A stretch of 64,000 nucleotides of DNA from Spirosoma foliorum (GTDB taxonomy: Bacteria; Bacteroidota; Bacteroidia; Cytophagales; Spirosomataceae): assembly GCF_014117325.1 (NCBI RefSeq), contig NZ_CP059732.1:3547001-3611000 (forward strand), given 5' to 3'. The notes beneath the pieces were generated by a model. It had not been told where the DNA came from. It made no database searches and saw only the letters and a program-made list of their open reading frames with translations. Position 1 is the stretch's first letter. The number at the start of each line of letters is the position of its first letter. This document shows, one piece after another, positions 1 to 8,388 of the stretch. A program made the translations under genes and the position numbers.

Positions 1-75
1 AATGATGAATTATGAATGATTAATGATGAATTCAGTTCTCGTTTATTCATCATTAATCATTCATAATTCATCATT
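1..75. repeat. Perfect 31-bp inverted repeat at window edge
   Basis: Bases 1-31 are the exact reverse complement of 45-75, with a 13-nt spacer. The arms are made of near-repeats of AATGATGAAT / ATGAATGATT. The right arm contains the stop codon (71-73) of the leftward dienoyl-CoA reductase gene. There is no T-tract. Since the left arm begins at base 1, the palindrome may extend beyond the window. Confidence 0.9.
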
Positions 76-952
76 CTTTTTTACTCGCCCGGTTGGCTTG
101 TTTGATGGTTTGTTCGATCATATCCCACTGCTCAGAAGTGACTTTTTCCAGATGACTAAACTCACCTGCCATGAGCACCTCGCCCCCATCAATCGTAATA
201 CTTTCGCCAGTGATGTAACCGGAATAATCGGACAGTAGGAATGCCGCCAGATTGGCCAGTTCGCCATGTTCGCCAACACGATGTAAAGGGATACGGCTCG
301 TCGGGTCCATCATGCTGGCCAGCGGTTCGGGAAACAACCGATCCCAGGCACCTTTAGTTGGGAAAGGACCGGGTGCAATGGCATTGAGTCGAATACCATA
401 TTTCCCCCATTCGGCGGCCAGCGACTTCATCATAATCAAGGCCCCACCTTTGGCTACAGCCGACGGGACTACATAGCCCGAACCCGTAGTAGCATACGTA
501 GTTGAAATGTTCAGGACGGTACCCGGAATTTTGTTCTCGATCCAATACTTTCCTACCGCCAGTGTGAAATAGTAGGTTCCGCGCAGAACAATATCGACAA
601 TCGTATCAAACGCTTTGTACGACAGTCGCTCAGTGGGGCTAATGAAGTTTCCGGCAGAATTATTCAGCAAGCCATCAATACGGCCAAACTTTTCAATGGT
701 TTTGGCCATGACGTTTTCGATCTCAGCCGTATTACGAACGTCGCAGGGCACGGCAAGAACGACACCTCCTGTTTCCTCCATTAATTCACTCGCGGTGGCA
801 TCAATTACCGCTTGTCGGCGACTGCAAATTGTGACGTTGGCTCCAAGCTGGAGTAAATACCGACTGACCGATTTACCCAAACCCGTACCTCCGCCGGTAA
901 CAATAATAGTTTTCCCTTTCAGCGCGTCGTCGCGCAGCATGCCTGTGGTCAT
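71..952 (-). CDS. 2,4-dienoyl-CoA reductase-like SDR oxidoreductase
   Basis: A 293-aa short-chain dehydrogenase that closely follows the mitochondrial-type 2,4-dienoyl-CoA reductase (DECR1) pattern. These enzymes use NADPH to reduce 2,4-dienoyl-CoA during oxidation of unsaturated fatty acids. Visible motifs are the dinucleotide-binding TGGGTGLG at 19-26, NNSAGNFISPTERLS starting at 97, and a Tyr153/Lys168 pair 15 residues apart, as in DECR rather than the usual YxxxK. The C-terminal GESITIDGGE is typical of SDRs. I chose the ATG at 952 because TTGMLRDDALKGK leads straight into the Rossmann fold; an upstream ATG at 1018 would add residues encoded by a palindrome. It lies just downstream of an ECH1-like gene on the same strand, which supports the assignment. 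A FabG-type reductase is less likely. Confidence 0.85.
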   Translation of the reverse strand: MTTGMLRDDALKGKTIIVTGGGTGLGKSVSRYLLQLGANVTICSRRQAVIDATASELMEETGGVVLAVPCDVRNTAEIENVMAKTIEKFGRIDGLLNNSAGNFISPTERLSYKAFDTIVDIVLRGTYYFTLAVGKYWIENKIPGTVLNISTTYATTGSGYVVPSAVAKGGALIMMKSLAAEWGKYGIRLNAIAPGPFPTKGAWDRLFPEPLASMMDPTSRIPLHRVGEHGELANLAAFLLSDYSGYITGESITIDGGEVLMAGEFSHLEKVTSEQWDMIEQTIKQANRASKKE

Positions 953-1039
953 AATGATTGAATGAGTGAGTGATTGAATGAGAGAATAGTATTGCCAGCG
1001 TTTTATTCGCTCATTCAATCACTCACTCATTCAATCATT
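953..1039. repeat. Perfect 30-bp inverted repeat abutting a start codon
   Basis: Bases 953-982 pair perfectly with 1010-1039, and the arms extend about six more bases with one mismatch. The arms repeat TGATTGAATGAG-like words. The left arm starts at the base directly before the ATG (950-952) of the dienoyl-CoA reductase; the right arm ends 4 nt from the stop codon of the ECH1-like gene. In mRNA it would form a long hairpin covering the whole 5' leader of the downstream gene. Confidence 0.92.
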
Positions 1040-1043
1040 TGAA

Positions 1044-1883
1044 TTAATAACCTCGATTTGATTTCTTATTAAACTCCGCTTTACGTTTCTCGATGGTGGC
1101 CTGCATGGCTTCGGAGAAATCTGAGGATTGCAACTGACTCGAATTCCAGACCGCTACGTATTGCAGGCCATCTTCGATGGATTTGTTCTGGCTGTAGTTC
1201 AGTACTTGTTTGGCACCTTGTACGGCTGTGGCTGGGTTATCGGCGATCTGCTGGGCAAGTGTGGCCGCGGCCGCAAATAAAGCGTCAGGCGTATCATATA
1301 CGTGATTAACTAAGCCCGTATGCTCAGCAAAAGCAGCATCGTAATCGGCGCCAGTAAAGGCCATTTCGCGGGTAAATCCCTGACCAATAATGTTAGGAAG
1401 AAATTGCAATCCGCCGATATCGGGCGTTATGGCCAGTTTGGCTTCGCGTAAACTGAATTTGGCATCACGGGAACAGAGTCGGATGTCGGCGGCCGAAATC
1501 ATATTCAGCCCTCCCCCAATACACCAACCATGCACCGCGGCAATCACTGGTTTAGGTGATTCATACATTTTCTGAAACCCCGACTGCATCTGCCGAATTT
1601 GCGCCATCAGCTCCACGCGTTGCTGAGCCAACACGGTTCCAGTGGTCATTTTTCCCAGAAGAGGCATCATCTGTGGAATGTTGAGACCATAACTGTAATG
1701 GTCACCACTGCCCCGAAACACGATACAACGAATGTCGGACTTTTGGTTGATTTCGTCCATTGCCTTGGGAAGTTCTGCCCAAAATTCTGGTCCCATCGCG
1801 TTGCCCTTGCCAGGCCCCAACAGCGAAACGGTCATCACGCCATCGGTCTGCGTGAAGGATAAAGATTGATATGTCTGTTCCAT
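1044..1883 (-). CDS. Enoyl-CoA hydratase/isomerase family, ECH1-like dienoyl-CoA isomerase
   Basis: A 279-aa crotonase-fold protein. It carries the oxyanion-hole region HGWCIGGGLN near residue 120, and both acidic residues used by delta(3,5)-delta(2,4)-dienoyl-CoA isomerase: Glu147 in SLREAKL and Asp155 in TPDIGG, eight residues apart as in rat ECH1. Overall similarity to ECH1 runs through the C-terminus (AVQGAKQVLNYS, VAVWNSS). The family moves double bonds in odd-position unsaturated acyl-CoAs so that beta-oxidation can continue. The gene is co-directional with the DECR-like reductase, separated only by a palindrome, which suggests one unit for unsaturated fatty-acid breakdown. The ATG at 1883 is the first good start. 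Confidence 0.83.
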   Translation of the reverse strand: MEQTYQSLSFTQTDGVMTVSLLGPGKGNAMGPEFWAELPKAMDEINQKSDIRCIVFRGSGDHYSYGLNIPQMMPLLGKMTTGTVLAQQRVELMAQIRQMQSGFQKMYESPKPVIAAVHGWCIGGGLNMISAADIRLCSRDAKFSLREAKLAITPDIGGLQFLPNIIGQGFTREMAFTGADYDAAFAEHTGLVNHVYDTPDALFAAAATLAQQIADNPATAVQGAKQVLNYSQNKSIEDGLQYVAVWNSSQLQSSDFSEAMQATIEKRKAEFNKKSNRGY

Positions 1884-2009
1884 TACCTAATAGTATGCAT
1901 GCATACGAATTGCGTAAAGGTAGCAGAATTACCAAATGCAATGCAACCCGTTGCCTAAAAGCTGGAACAGGAAAGCGAACCAAAGCATGCGCCTACTTAT
2001 TCGTTCGTA

Positions 2010-3515
2010 CTAGCCAGTCATCTGAATTGAATAAGGGCCTGTAAAGAGCAGTTTACCTTCGAGTCGAATGTTTTTAACCGAGATTGTTTTGTCGACCGTC
2101 AGCGTATGACCAGCATTGACTTTCACATACTCATTGGCAAACGGTACTCGCCCCACAGTCCATACATTCGGATCTTTCCAGTTTCCGGTTGCAACGGTTT
2201 CAACCGTATTGGAAAACAACGAAACGGTAGGAAACTCATGAAAGAGCAATGTATTCGTTGTGGTACGCTGCGTTCCGAACCAATCGTTAAGAATATCGGT
2301 GTAAACGCGCCGAAAATCGATTTGCATGTTCACATCCTTGCTACCCACTTGCCCCGTTAGGTTCGCCAGATCGGGATTTTGTCCAATTGTCCGATGTTTT
2401 ACATTACTACCGAAAACAAACATGGGAGCTGCTATTCCGTGATCAGTACCTTTCGAATTATTAGAATTAGCCCGTCGACCAAACTCTGAAAACGTCATTC
2501 CAATTACTTTATCCTCCGTACCCTGCAATTTCAAATCTTGTTGAAAAGTAGCAATCGCGGCAGACAATTTACCAAGGAGTGCCGCATGACTACCAGCCGT
2601 TGTATCACTGGCATCCACCTGCCCCGAATGGGTATCAAAGCCACCTAGTGATACAAAATAAATCTTCGTTTTCAGTCCTCCATGAATCAATCGGGCCACA
2701 ATCTTTAACTGATCAGCCAGAGAATTCAGGCCGTTGTCGGGGTACGTTGTCAGATTTTGTCCCGCATCGGCAGCCGCCTTTATTTCAGAGGCATACCCCA
2801 CCGACAAAGCCTGCTGTTTTCGGATAAAGGCAATCAGATCGCCCGCATCGCAGCAGGGAAGATCGGTTGGCGAAGTGGCGCTGGCCGAGCCGACCAATTG
2901 ATAAAAACTATTCGGATCACTGAGCGCAATACCCATCGACTGCTGACTACCCAATAAAGCCGTTGAGGTTAGGTAACCGATCTGAATGGCCAGCGGATCT
3001 TCCATTTGCGCATTCGGATAGCCTACAGGATAACCCGGAAATCGGTTTTCGAGGTAACGTCCAGCCCAACCCGAATTTGAGGTTACAGTGGAGTCAACGG
3101 CAGTCATCCATATGTCGGTAGCCCGGTAATGAGACTGATCGGGGTTGGGGTACGAAACCGAATGGATAATAGAGAGCTTGCCATCATTATATAAATCCCG
3201 CATTCCCGTCATGGCGGGATGAAGCCCCGTTGCCAGATTCCCATCTAAACCAAGAACAGCATTCTGTGGAATCGCAATGTTGCTTCGAAGGCCATTGTAT
3301 AGCGAATACTGGTCAAGTGGAATCACGGTATTGAGCCCATCATTGCCCCCGTTCAAGTAGACAATGACCAGCACCCGATCGCTGGCAAGCGCCGTTGTCG
3401 CCAGCAGCGATTGAACCAGTGCCGACTGACGTGACATGGCTTTCAGTCCAAATCCATCGAGCATCACCGGCAAGACACTCGCCGAAGCTGCCGCTAAAAA
3501 ATCTCTACGTTTCAT
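2010..3515 (-). CDS. DUF1501 protein with Tat-type signal and C-terminal repeat domain
   Basis: A 501-aa protein starting MKRRDFLAAAS, a twin-arginine-like signal, so it is probably exported folded. The body is DUF1501, a family with a sulfatase/phosphatase-like fold: VLVIVYLNGGNDGLNTVIP near the N-terminus, FDTHSGQ and GMTFSEFGRR/TDHG further on. The last 65 residues or so (WKDPNVWTVGRVP... NIRLEGKLLF) resemble a short beta-rich module seen at the ends of secreted Bacteroidota proteins. It follows two DUF1800 genes on the same strand (25 nt after the nearer one). DUF1501 and DUF1800 are commonly paired in Bacteroidota and Planctomycetota, but the biochemical role of the pair is unknown. Confidence 0.85.
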   Translation of the reverse strand: MKRRDFLAAASASVLPVMLDGFGLKAMSRQSALVQSLLATTALASDRVLVIVYLNGGNDGLNTVIPLDQYSLYNGLRSNIAIPQNAVLGLDGNLATGLHPAMTGMRDLYNDGKLSIIHSVSYPNPDQSHYRATDIWMTAVDSTVTSNSGWAGRYLENRFPGYPVGYPNAQMEDPLAIQIGYLTSTALLGSQQSMGIALSDPNSFYQLVGSASATSPTDLPCCDAGDLIAFIRKQQALSVGYASEIKAAADAGQNLTTYPDNGLNSLADQLKIVARLIHGGLKTKIYFVSLGGFDTHSGQVDASDTTAGSHAALLGKLSAAIATFQQDLKLQGTEDKVIGMTFSEFGRRANSNNSKGTDHGIAAPMFVFGSNVKHRTIGQNPDLANLTGQVGSKDVNMQIDFRRVYTDILNDWFGTQRTTTNTLLFHEFPTVSLFSNTVETVATGNWKDPNVWTVGRVPFANEYVKVNAGHTLTVDKTISVKNIRLEGKLLFTGPYSIQMTG

Positions 3516-3540
3516 AAAAGAAGTCTTCAGTCAGTAGCTG

Positions 3541-5184
3541 TCAGCAAAGTTGATACTCAGCCATGCGGAGCATGTATTTCATCAGGTTCTGTAACCGCCA
3601 CAACACCCCATTCTTTTTGTTTGTATTCGTCGGTGCAGCACGGTACGCGTTCCATTCAAACGTCCAGGATGAACGAGGAATACCCTGCATCATGATCGTG
3701 TCAATCAGAAAATCGATTTGCGTCTGGAACAAGTCTGTAGCAAACAGATTTTTGGCAAAAGCCGCCTGTATATCTGCGCAAGAAATGGCAGCGGTTCCAG
3801 TGACGTCGGCAAAATTTGGCTGTAGAGATGTTACCCAAGCCACCAAATCAATACCCATATTATAACCTGGCTTCACCTCGAGCCAGCGCCAGATATAGGC
3901 ATCGGTGTAATTACTTCGGAGTGCAATCGTAGTTGTGTTCAGCCAGATTTTTGAATAGCCAGTCTGGTAATACGGCTCATACCCGAATACAGAAGGTTGA
4001 TCGACAAGTGCCATTTGCATATCGCGCATTTGCCAGAACATGAAATCGAAGTACTTTTTAAAGGCTGCGTAATCGGTCTTCATGTCGGGCACTGGTTGAT
4101 TAAAAAAACGCATTGCCCCAACTGCCAGATCGGCAGGAGATTTGATCATCGCTCCCCGATTGGCGTTATCGAAAAAAATCTGACTCGTCAACAATTTGAC
4201 AATCACTGGCTGAATAGCATAGTTGTTACTTGAACTTGACAAAAATTGAGCCAATGGTATAATTACGTTATCTTCAATTGCTTGAGTAACGTTGGGGTTA
4301 ACATACCAGCGATAGAGTTTTCGACAAATAAACCGGGGCGTTTGCGGATGTTTCAGCAACATCGTTACCAAATCATCTAACTCAGCATCACCAGCTGTCA
4401 CTGTCGCTGATGGGTTAGCGGAGCGTCCTGAGATGACTGTATTGTTGTACTTCGCTGAAAAGGTTTTATTCGTCGAATCGTGTTTGGCCAGCGTAAACGT
4501 TGTGGCAAAACTGGTTGAACCAACCTTCCAGTAGTTAGTATATTGCCAGCCGGTCAGCACACGGGCTGCTGCTTTTACATCGTCTTCCGTATAGTTTTTA
4601 TTCCCCGCAAAATCGACTGCGCCCACGGTAAACAACTCCTGAAGTTCACGAGCGTAGTTTTCATTGGGTTTACCTACCTCATTTTCATTGCCGTTCAAAT
4701 ACCGCAACATGGCAGGCTCTTTACTGATTTTGGTAACAAGGGTGCGAAAATTACCCAGGGCGTTGTTTCGCAGTACAAGCAAATACTGATTCACAAACCG
4801 GTAATCATCAACTACGTCGCGGGTAGTAACGAAATGGTTCTGCCAGAAAAGAGTCAGTTTATCAAGCAAACTCGGTGGACTAGTTTGGGAAGTCATCAGT
4901 CCCAGCCACCAGTAACGTAGATAGTGCCCAAAATCGAAATTCCGATCCCCGTTAAACGGTTTGTCGAGATAGGTTTGCCCGGCTGTTGGTTGTGTATTGT
5001 CCAGATCAATCGGTGGCGACGGTGAGTAGTTCGCGTTGCTGATCAGTTGCTGCACTGCCTGCGCAGCCGTTAGGCCTGTGAAGCTGGTAATTTCGGCCTG
5101 CGTGGGCCCAAAGGTGACGCGCCGAAGCAAATGAGCGGCTGTCTTAGCCGTAAGTACTGTTGTGTATTGATCCAGATAAGGCAT
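3541..5184 (-). CDS. DUF1800 family protein (paralogue A)
   Basis: A 547-aa DUF1800 protein. The typical opening is AHLLRRVTFGPTQAEI, followed by FWQNHFVTT, NENYARELQELFTVG near the middle and RFICRKLYRWYVNP. The central ...NYTEDDVKAAARVLTGW is the family hallmark. No clear signal peptide is visible. The family is of unknown function and is usually found next to DUF1501, as here. The neighbour at 5426-7063 is a close paralogue (most residues identical by eye, including the MPYLDQYT/MASLDEYT starts), so the two come from a tandem duplication. The start codon at 5184 matches the homologous start of the paralogue. Confidence 0.87.
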   Translation of the reverse strand: MPYLDQYTTVLTAKTAAHLLRRVTFGPTQAEITSFTGLTAAQAVQQLISNANYSPSPPIDLDNTQPTAGQTYLDKPFNGDRNFDFGHYLRYWWLGLMTSQTSPPSLLDKLTLFWQNHFVTTRDVVDDYRFVNQYLLVLRNNALGNFRTLVTKISKEPAMLRYLNGNENEVGKPNENYARELQELFTVGAVDFAGNKNYTEDDVKAAARVLTGWQYTNYWKVGSTSFATTFTLAKHDSTNKTFSAKYNNTVISGRSANPSATVTAGDAELDDLVTMLLKHPQTPRFICRKLYRWYVNPNVTQAIEDNVIIPLAQFLSSSSNNYAIQPVIVKLLTSQIFFDNANRGAMIKSPADLAVGAMRFFNQPVPDMKTDYAAFKKYFDFMFWQMRDMQMALVDQPSVFGYEPYYQTGYSKIWLNTTTIALRSNYTDAYIWRWLEVKPGYNMGIDLVAWVTSLQPNFADVTGTAAISCADIQAAFAKNLFATDLFQTQIDFLIDTIMMQGIPRSSWTFEWNAYRAAPTNTNKKNGVLWRLQNLMKYMLRMAEYQLC

Positions 5185-5425
5185 TCAAAAGAGACTAGTA
5201 GTAAGGACGCACAGACAAACCCTTACCATATATATACCGTTCAATCAACAATATAGGTTAAAAAACAGTAATATACCTAATCACTAGACACAATTATTTA
5301 AATACAAGTTTATATATTAATATAATCATAAACAAAATACAAAAAACCAGTGCATTGAAGATCATGATTTAAAATCAGTTTGATTATATGTCGTTAATAA
5401 GTACCTAGTTAACGACCGGGTTGCT
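5185..5425. other. AT-rich spacer between DUF1800 paralogues
   Basis: A 241-bp very A+T-rich gap holding the upstream region of paralogue A. Near its left-hand neighbour's end, GTCGTTAA (5390-5397) and TTAACGAC (5409-5416) form an 8-bp hairpin just after the stop of paralogue B, without a T-tract. I found no further gene or RNA. Confidence 0.4.
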
Positions 5426-7063
5426 TTAGAAAATATGATACTCAGCCATTCGAAGCATATATTTCATCAGGTTTTCCAGCCGGGCACGCACTTCATACCG
5501 CGCTCCCCCATCCGTTATATCAGTTCGATAGGCGTTCCATTGAAAGATCCAGGACATACGGGGTAAGTTTTGCATCATAATGGTATCAATCAGAAAATCC
5601 TGTTGAGACGGCTGTAAATCATAGACAAATAAATTGACCGTGAACCCATTGAGTATATCCACACAAGTAATGGCAGGCGTTCCGGCGACATCGGAAAAAT
5701 TGGGCTGTAGAGCCCTTGCCCAGGCAAGCACATCGATTCCCATTAAATAATCGGGGGTTACCTGAAGGTATCGATAAACGTAGGCATCGGTATAATCATA
5801 CCGAAATCCCATAGTAGTTGTGTTTATCCAGATTTTCGAATAACCGGTTTGATAATAGGCTTCGTAACCAAATACCGACGATTGATCTAAAATGGCCAAC
5901 TGCATGTCTTGCATGCGGTAGAACACAAAATCGAAATAGGTTTTAAAAGCCGCGTATTCTGTGGTTATGTCGGGCACGCGCTGATTAAAAAATCGCATTG
6001 CCCCAATGGCCAGTTCGGCAGGCGATTTAACGATAGCGCCAATGTTCGTCTCATCGAAAAAAATCTGACTCGTTAATAGCTTAACAAGCACTGGCTGAAT
6101 CATGTAATTGCTGTCCACCAGCAACTGCGCTAGCGAGCCAATTATCTCGTTTTCAATGGCTTGTGTAACGTTAGGATTCACATACCATCGGTACAGCTTC
6201 CGACAAATAAACCGGGGTGTATGCGGATGATTCAGGAGCATCGATACCAGATCGTTCAGCTCAGCATCCCCGGCCGATGTGGTACCAGGTAGTGAAGTCG
6301 CCCGGCCTGGGATGACCGTATTGTTGTAATGCGCTGAAAATGTTTTGTCGGTACTGTCGTGTTTTTCATCCGTGAACGTTGTTGTAAAGCTCATCGAACC
6401 ATCTACCTCATGGTTTGTGTATTCCCAGCCCGTCAATACTTTAGCGGCTGTTTTTACATCATCTTCCGTATAGTTTTTATTCCCCGCAAAGTCGAAAGCC
6501 CCCACTGTAAACAGCTCCTGAAGCTCACGAGCATAGTTCTCATTTGGCTGACCAACTATATTTTCGTTCCCATTCAGGTACCGAAGCATGGCTGGATCTT
6601 TCGAGATTTGAGTAACCAACGTCCGGAAATTACCGAGGGCATTATTCCGCAACAGCAACAGGTATTGGTTCAGAAAGCGGTAATCACCAACCGTTTCGCG
6701 GCTGGTAACGAAGTGGTTTTGCCAGAATAACGTCAGTTTATCAAGCAAACTGGGCGGGGCAGACTGCGAAGTCATCAACCCCAACCACCAGCAGCGCAGG
6801 TAATGACCAAAATCGAAGTTCCGATCGTGATTAAATGGCTTATCTAAATAGGTTTGTCCGGCAGTGGCTTGATCCCTATCCAGATCGACCGGGGGCGGAG
6901 GTGAGTAATTGGCATTGGCGATAAGTTGCTGTACGGCCTGAGCGGCTGTCAGGCCCGTGAAGTTGCTAATTTCAGCCTGAGTCGGTCCAAAGGTTGCCCG
7001 TCGAAGTAGATGAGCAGCTGTTTTGGCCGTCAGCAACGGCGTGTATTCGTCCAGAGATGCCAT
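5426..7063 (-). CDS. DUF1800 family protein (paralogue B)
   Basis: A 545-aa DUF1800 protein, collinear with paralogue A over its full length. It has AHLLRRATFGPTQAEI, FWQNHFVTS, NENYARELQELFTVG, RKLYRWYVNP and the ending LMKYMLRMAEYHIF. I placed the start at the ATG of MASLDEYT (7063) because it aligns with paralogue A's start; an in-frame ATG at 7165 would add about 34 residues rich in Phe and basic residues that the paralogue lacks. The order on the minus strand is paralogue B, paralogue A, then DUF1501. Divergence from A is concentrated in the middle and C-terminal third, so the copies may have different partners. Confidence 0.86.
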   Translation of the reverse strand: MASLDEYTPLLTAKTAAHLLRRATFGPTQAEISNFTGLTAAQAVQQLIANANYSPPPPVDLDRDQATAGQTYLDKPFNHDRNFDFGHYLRCWWLGLMTSQSAPPSLLDKLTLFWQNHFVTSRETVGDYRFLNQYLLLLRNNALGNFRTLVTQISKDPAMLRYLNGNENIVGQPNENYARELQELFTVGAFDFAGNKNYTEDDVKTAAKVLTGWEYTNHEVDGSMSFTTTFTDEKHDSTDKTFSAHYNNTVIPGRATSLPGTTSAGDAELNDLVSMLLNHPHTPRFICRKLYRWYVNPNVTQAIENEIIGSLAQLLVDSNYMIQPVLVKLLTSQIFFDETNIGAIVKSPAELAIGAMRFFNQRVPDITTEYAAFKTYFDFVFYRMQDMQLAILDQSSVFGYEAYYQTGYSKIWINTTTMGFRYDYTDAYVYRYLQVTPDYLMGIDVLAWARALQPNFSDVAGTPAITCVDILNGFTVNLFVYDLQPSQQDFLIDTIMMQNLPRMSWIFQWNAYRTDITDGGARYEVRARLENLMKYMLRMAEYHIF

Positions 7064-7174
7064 CATACCCAGTTCGTTCCAGTAAAAAATAAAAGAGAAC
7101 CGCCGTAACAAACAATTTGACTTATCGAATGCGGAATTACCAATGGAAACCGAGAACTTCGGCATACAAAAAAT

Positions 7175-7192
7175 GAGCCGTTTTTACGGCTC
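7175..7192 (-). terminator. Minus-strand terminator-like hairpin between divergent genes
   Basis: GAGCCGT (7175-7181) pairs with ACGGCTC (7186-7192) around a TTTT loop. Read leftward it is followed by ATTTTTTG, a good intrinsic-terminator shape. It lies 8 nt before the ATG of the trans-sulfuration gene and upstream of DUF1800 paralogue B, so it would stop transcription antisense to the former or act in the leader of the latter. Confidence 0.55.
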
Positions 7193-7200
7193 TTCCGCTT

Positions 7201-8319
7201 ATGCATTTCGATACGCTTGCTCTCCGTGCTACACACCAGCCCGATTCAGTTACGGGCGTAGTGGTACCGCCTATTTATTTATCAACAACCTATGCTCGCA
7301 ATGAATCAAATGAGTTGCCAGCCAATTACCTCTATACACGTCCAAACAACCCCAATCGGGAAGCCTTAGAGAAAGCACTGGCAACCCTCGAAGGAGGAGC
7401 CATAGCTATGGCTTTTGGCTCAGGGCAAGCAGCTACGATGACGTTATTTCAGGCTCTTAGCCCCGGCGATCATGTACTGTTGTCAACTGATGCGTACTAT
7501 GGTACTCCTGCCCTACTCGAACAGGTTTTTCACCCCTGGGGACTAACCTATACGCGCGTCGATATGCGCGACCTGAATGCCGTGCGGGCGTCGATTCATG
7601 AAAATACCCGTATCATCTGGTGTGAAACTCCCTCAAACCCGATGCTCGACATTACTGATTTGCAAGCAGTCAGTCAGATTGCTCACGAGGCCGGAGCTAT
7701 TTGTGTGTGCGATAACACCTGGGCTACGCCGGTACTGCAACGTCCGTTCGACTTCGGTTGCGATGTGGTTATGCACTCAACCACCAAATACCTGAATGGC
7801 CACAGCGATGTATTGGGTGGCGCACTAATTTTTAAAGAAGACAATGAGTTTGCCCAACGCGTAAAGCTATTACAAGGACTCTCTGGAGCGGTACCGTCGC
7901 CATTTGATTGCTGGCTGATTAGCCGGGGGATTAAAACGCTGGGCGTCCGGGTGAGGGCGCAAAGTAGTACAGCACAAGCCATTGCTGAGTTTCTGGAAGG
8001 ACATTCAGCGGTCGAGAAAGTCCATTACCCAGGCTTGGCCAGTCATGCCAGCCATGCGTTGGTTCAACAACAGATGAAAGGCCCCGGAGCTATGTTGTCG
8101 GTGCAGGTAAAGGGAGGTGCCGAAGAAGCAATCCGGTTTATTGGCAAGTTGAACTTGTTTACGCGAGCTACAAGCCTGGGCGGAGTGGAAAGTCTGATTG
8201 AACATCGGGCCACTGCCGAAGGGCCTAATTCCATAACTCCAAAAAATCTACTACGCATCTCAGTCGGCCTGGAATATGCCGACGATCTGATTGCTGATTT
8301 AGCGCAGGCGTTAGCGTAG
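7201..8319 (+). CDS. Trans-sulfuration enzyme, cystathionine gamma-synthase/beta-lyase type
   Basis: A 372-aa PLP enzyme of the Cys/Met metabolism family (MetB/MetC/MetY superfamily). PLP phosphate-binding SGQAA is at 74-78, YGTP at 100-103, the DNTWATP cofactor-ring motif at 171-177, and the Schiff-base lysine is Lys196 in HSTTKYLNGHSD. SLGGVESLIEHRA near the C-terminus is a typical substrate-binding stretch. Such enzymes act on cystathionine or O-acyl-homoserine in methionine/cysteine metabolism. Sequence alone does not separate gamma-synthase from beta- or gamma-lyase, so I give no symbol. It is a single-gene unit, divergent from the DUF1800 genes, and ends at a 15-bp perfect hairpin. I see no SAM riboswitch upstream; the 5' leader is only about 35 nt from the hairpin. 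Confidence 0.85.
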   Translation: MHFDTLALRATHQPDSVTGVVVPPIYLSTTYARNESNELPANYLYTRPNNPNREALEKALATLEGGAIAMAFGSGQAATMTLFQALSPGDHVLLSTDAYYGTPALLEQVFHPWGLTYTRVDMRDLNAVRASIHENTRIIWCETPSNPMLDITDLQAVSQIAHEAGAICVCDNTWATPVLQRPFDFGCDVVMHSTTKYLNGHSDVLGGALIFKEDNEFAQRVKLLQGLSGAVPSPFDCWLISRGIKTLGVRVRAQSSTAQAIAEFLEGHSAVEKVHYPGLASHASHALVQQQMKGPGAMLSVQVKGGAEEAIRFIGKLNLFTRATSLGGVESLIEHRATAEGPNSITPKNLLRISVGLEYADDLIADLAQALA

Positions 8320-8339
8320 TTATCAGCTGGTTTCCGGCC

Positions 8340-8373
8340 AGATACGCCATATCTTATGAGATATGGCGTATCT
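8340..8373. terminator. Perfect 15-bp hairpin between convergent genes
   Basis: AGATACGCCATATCT (8340-8354) is fully complementary to 8359-8373 with a TATG loop. It sits between the convergent trans-sulfuration gene and a small secreted protein. There is no T-tract on either strand, so it may be another member of the palindrome class described below rather than an intrinsic terminator. Confidence 0.65.
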
Positions 8374-8388
8374 AGGCTAACCTTACCC

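Noticed and set aside
71..952. SDR at 71-952 as FabG (3-oxoacyl-ACP reductase)
   Set aside because: The catalytic Tyr-Lys spacing of 15 and the NNSAGNFISPTERLS block fit DECR rather than the FabG YxxxK pattern.
7141..7200. SAM riboswitch before the trans-sulfuration gene
   Set aside because: The leader is too short, and only one small hairpin is present.
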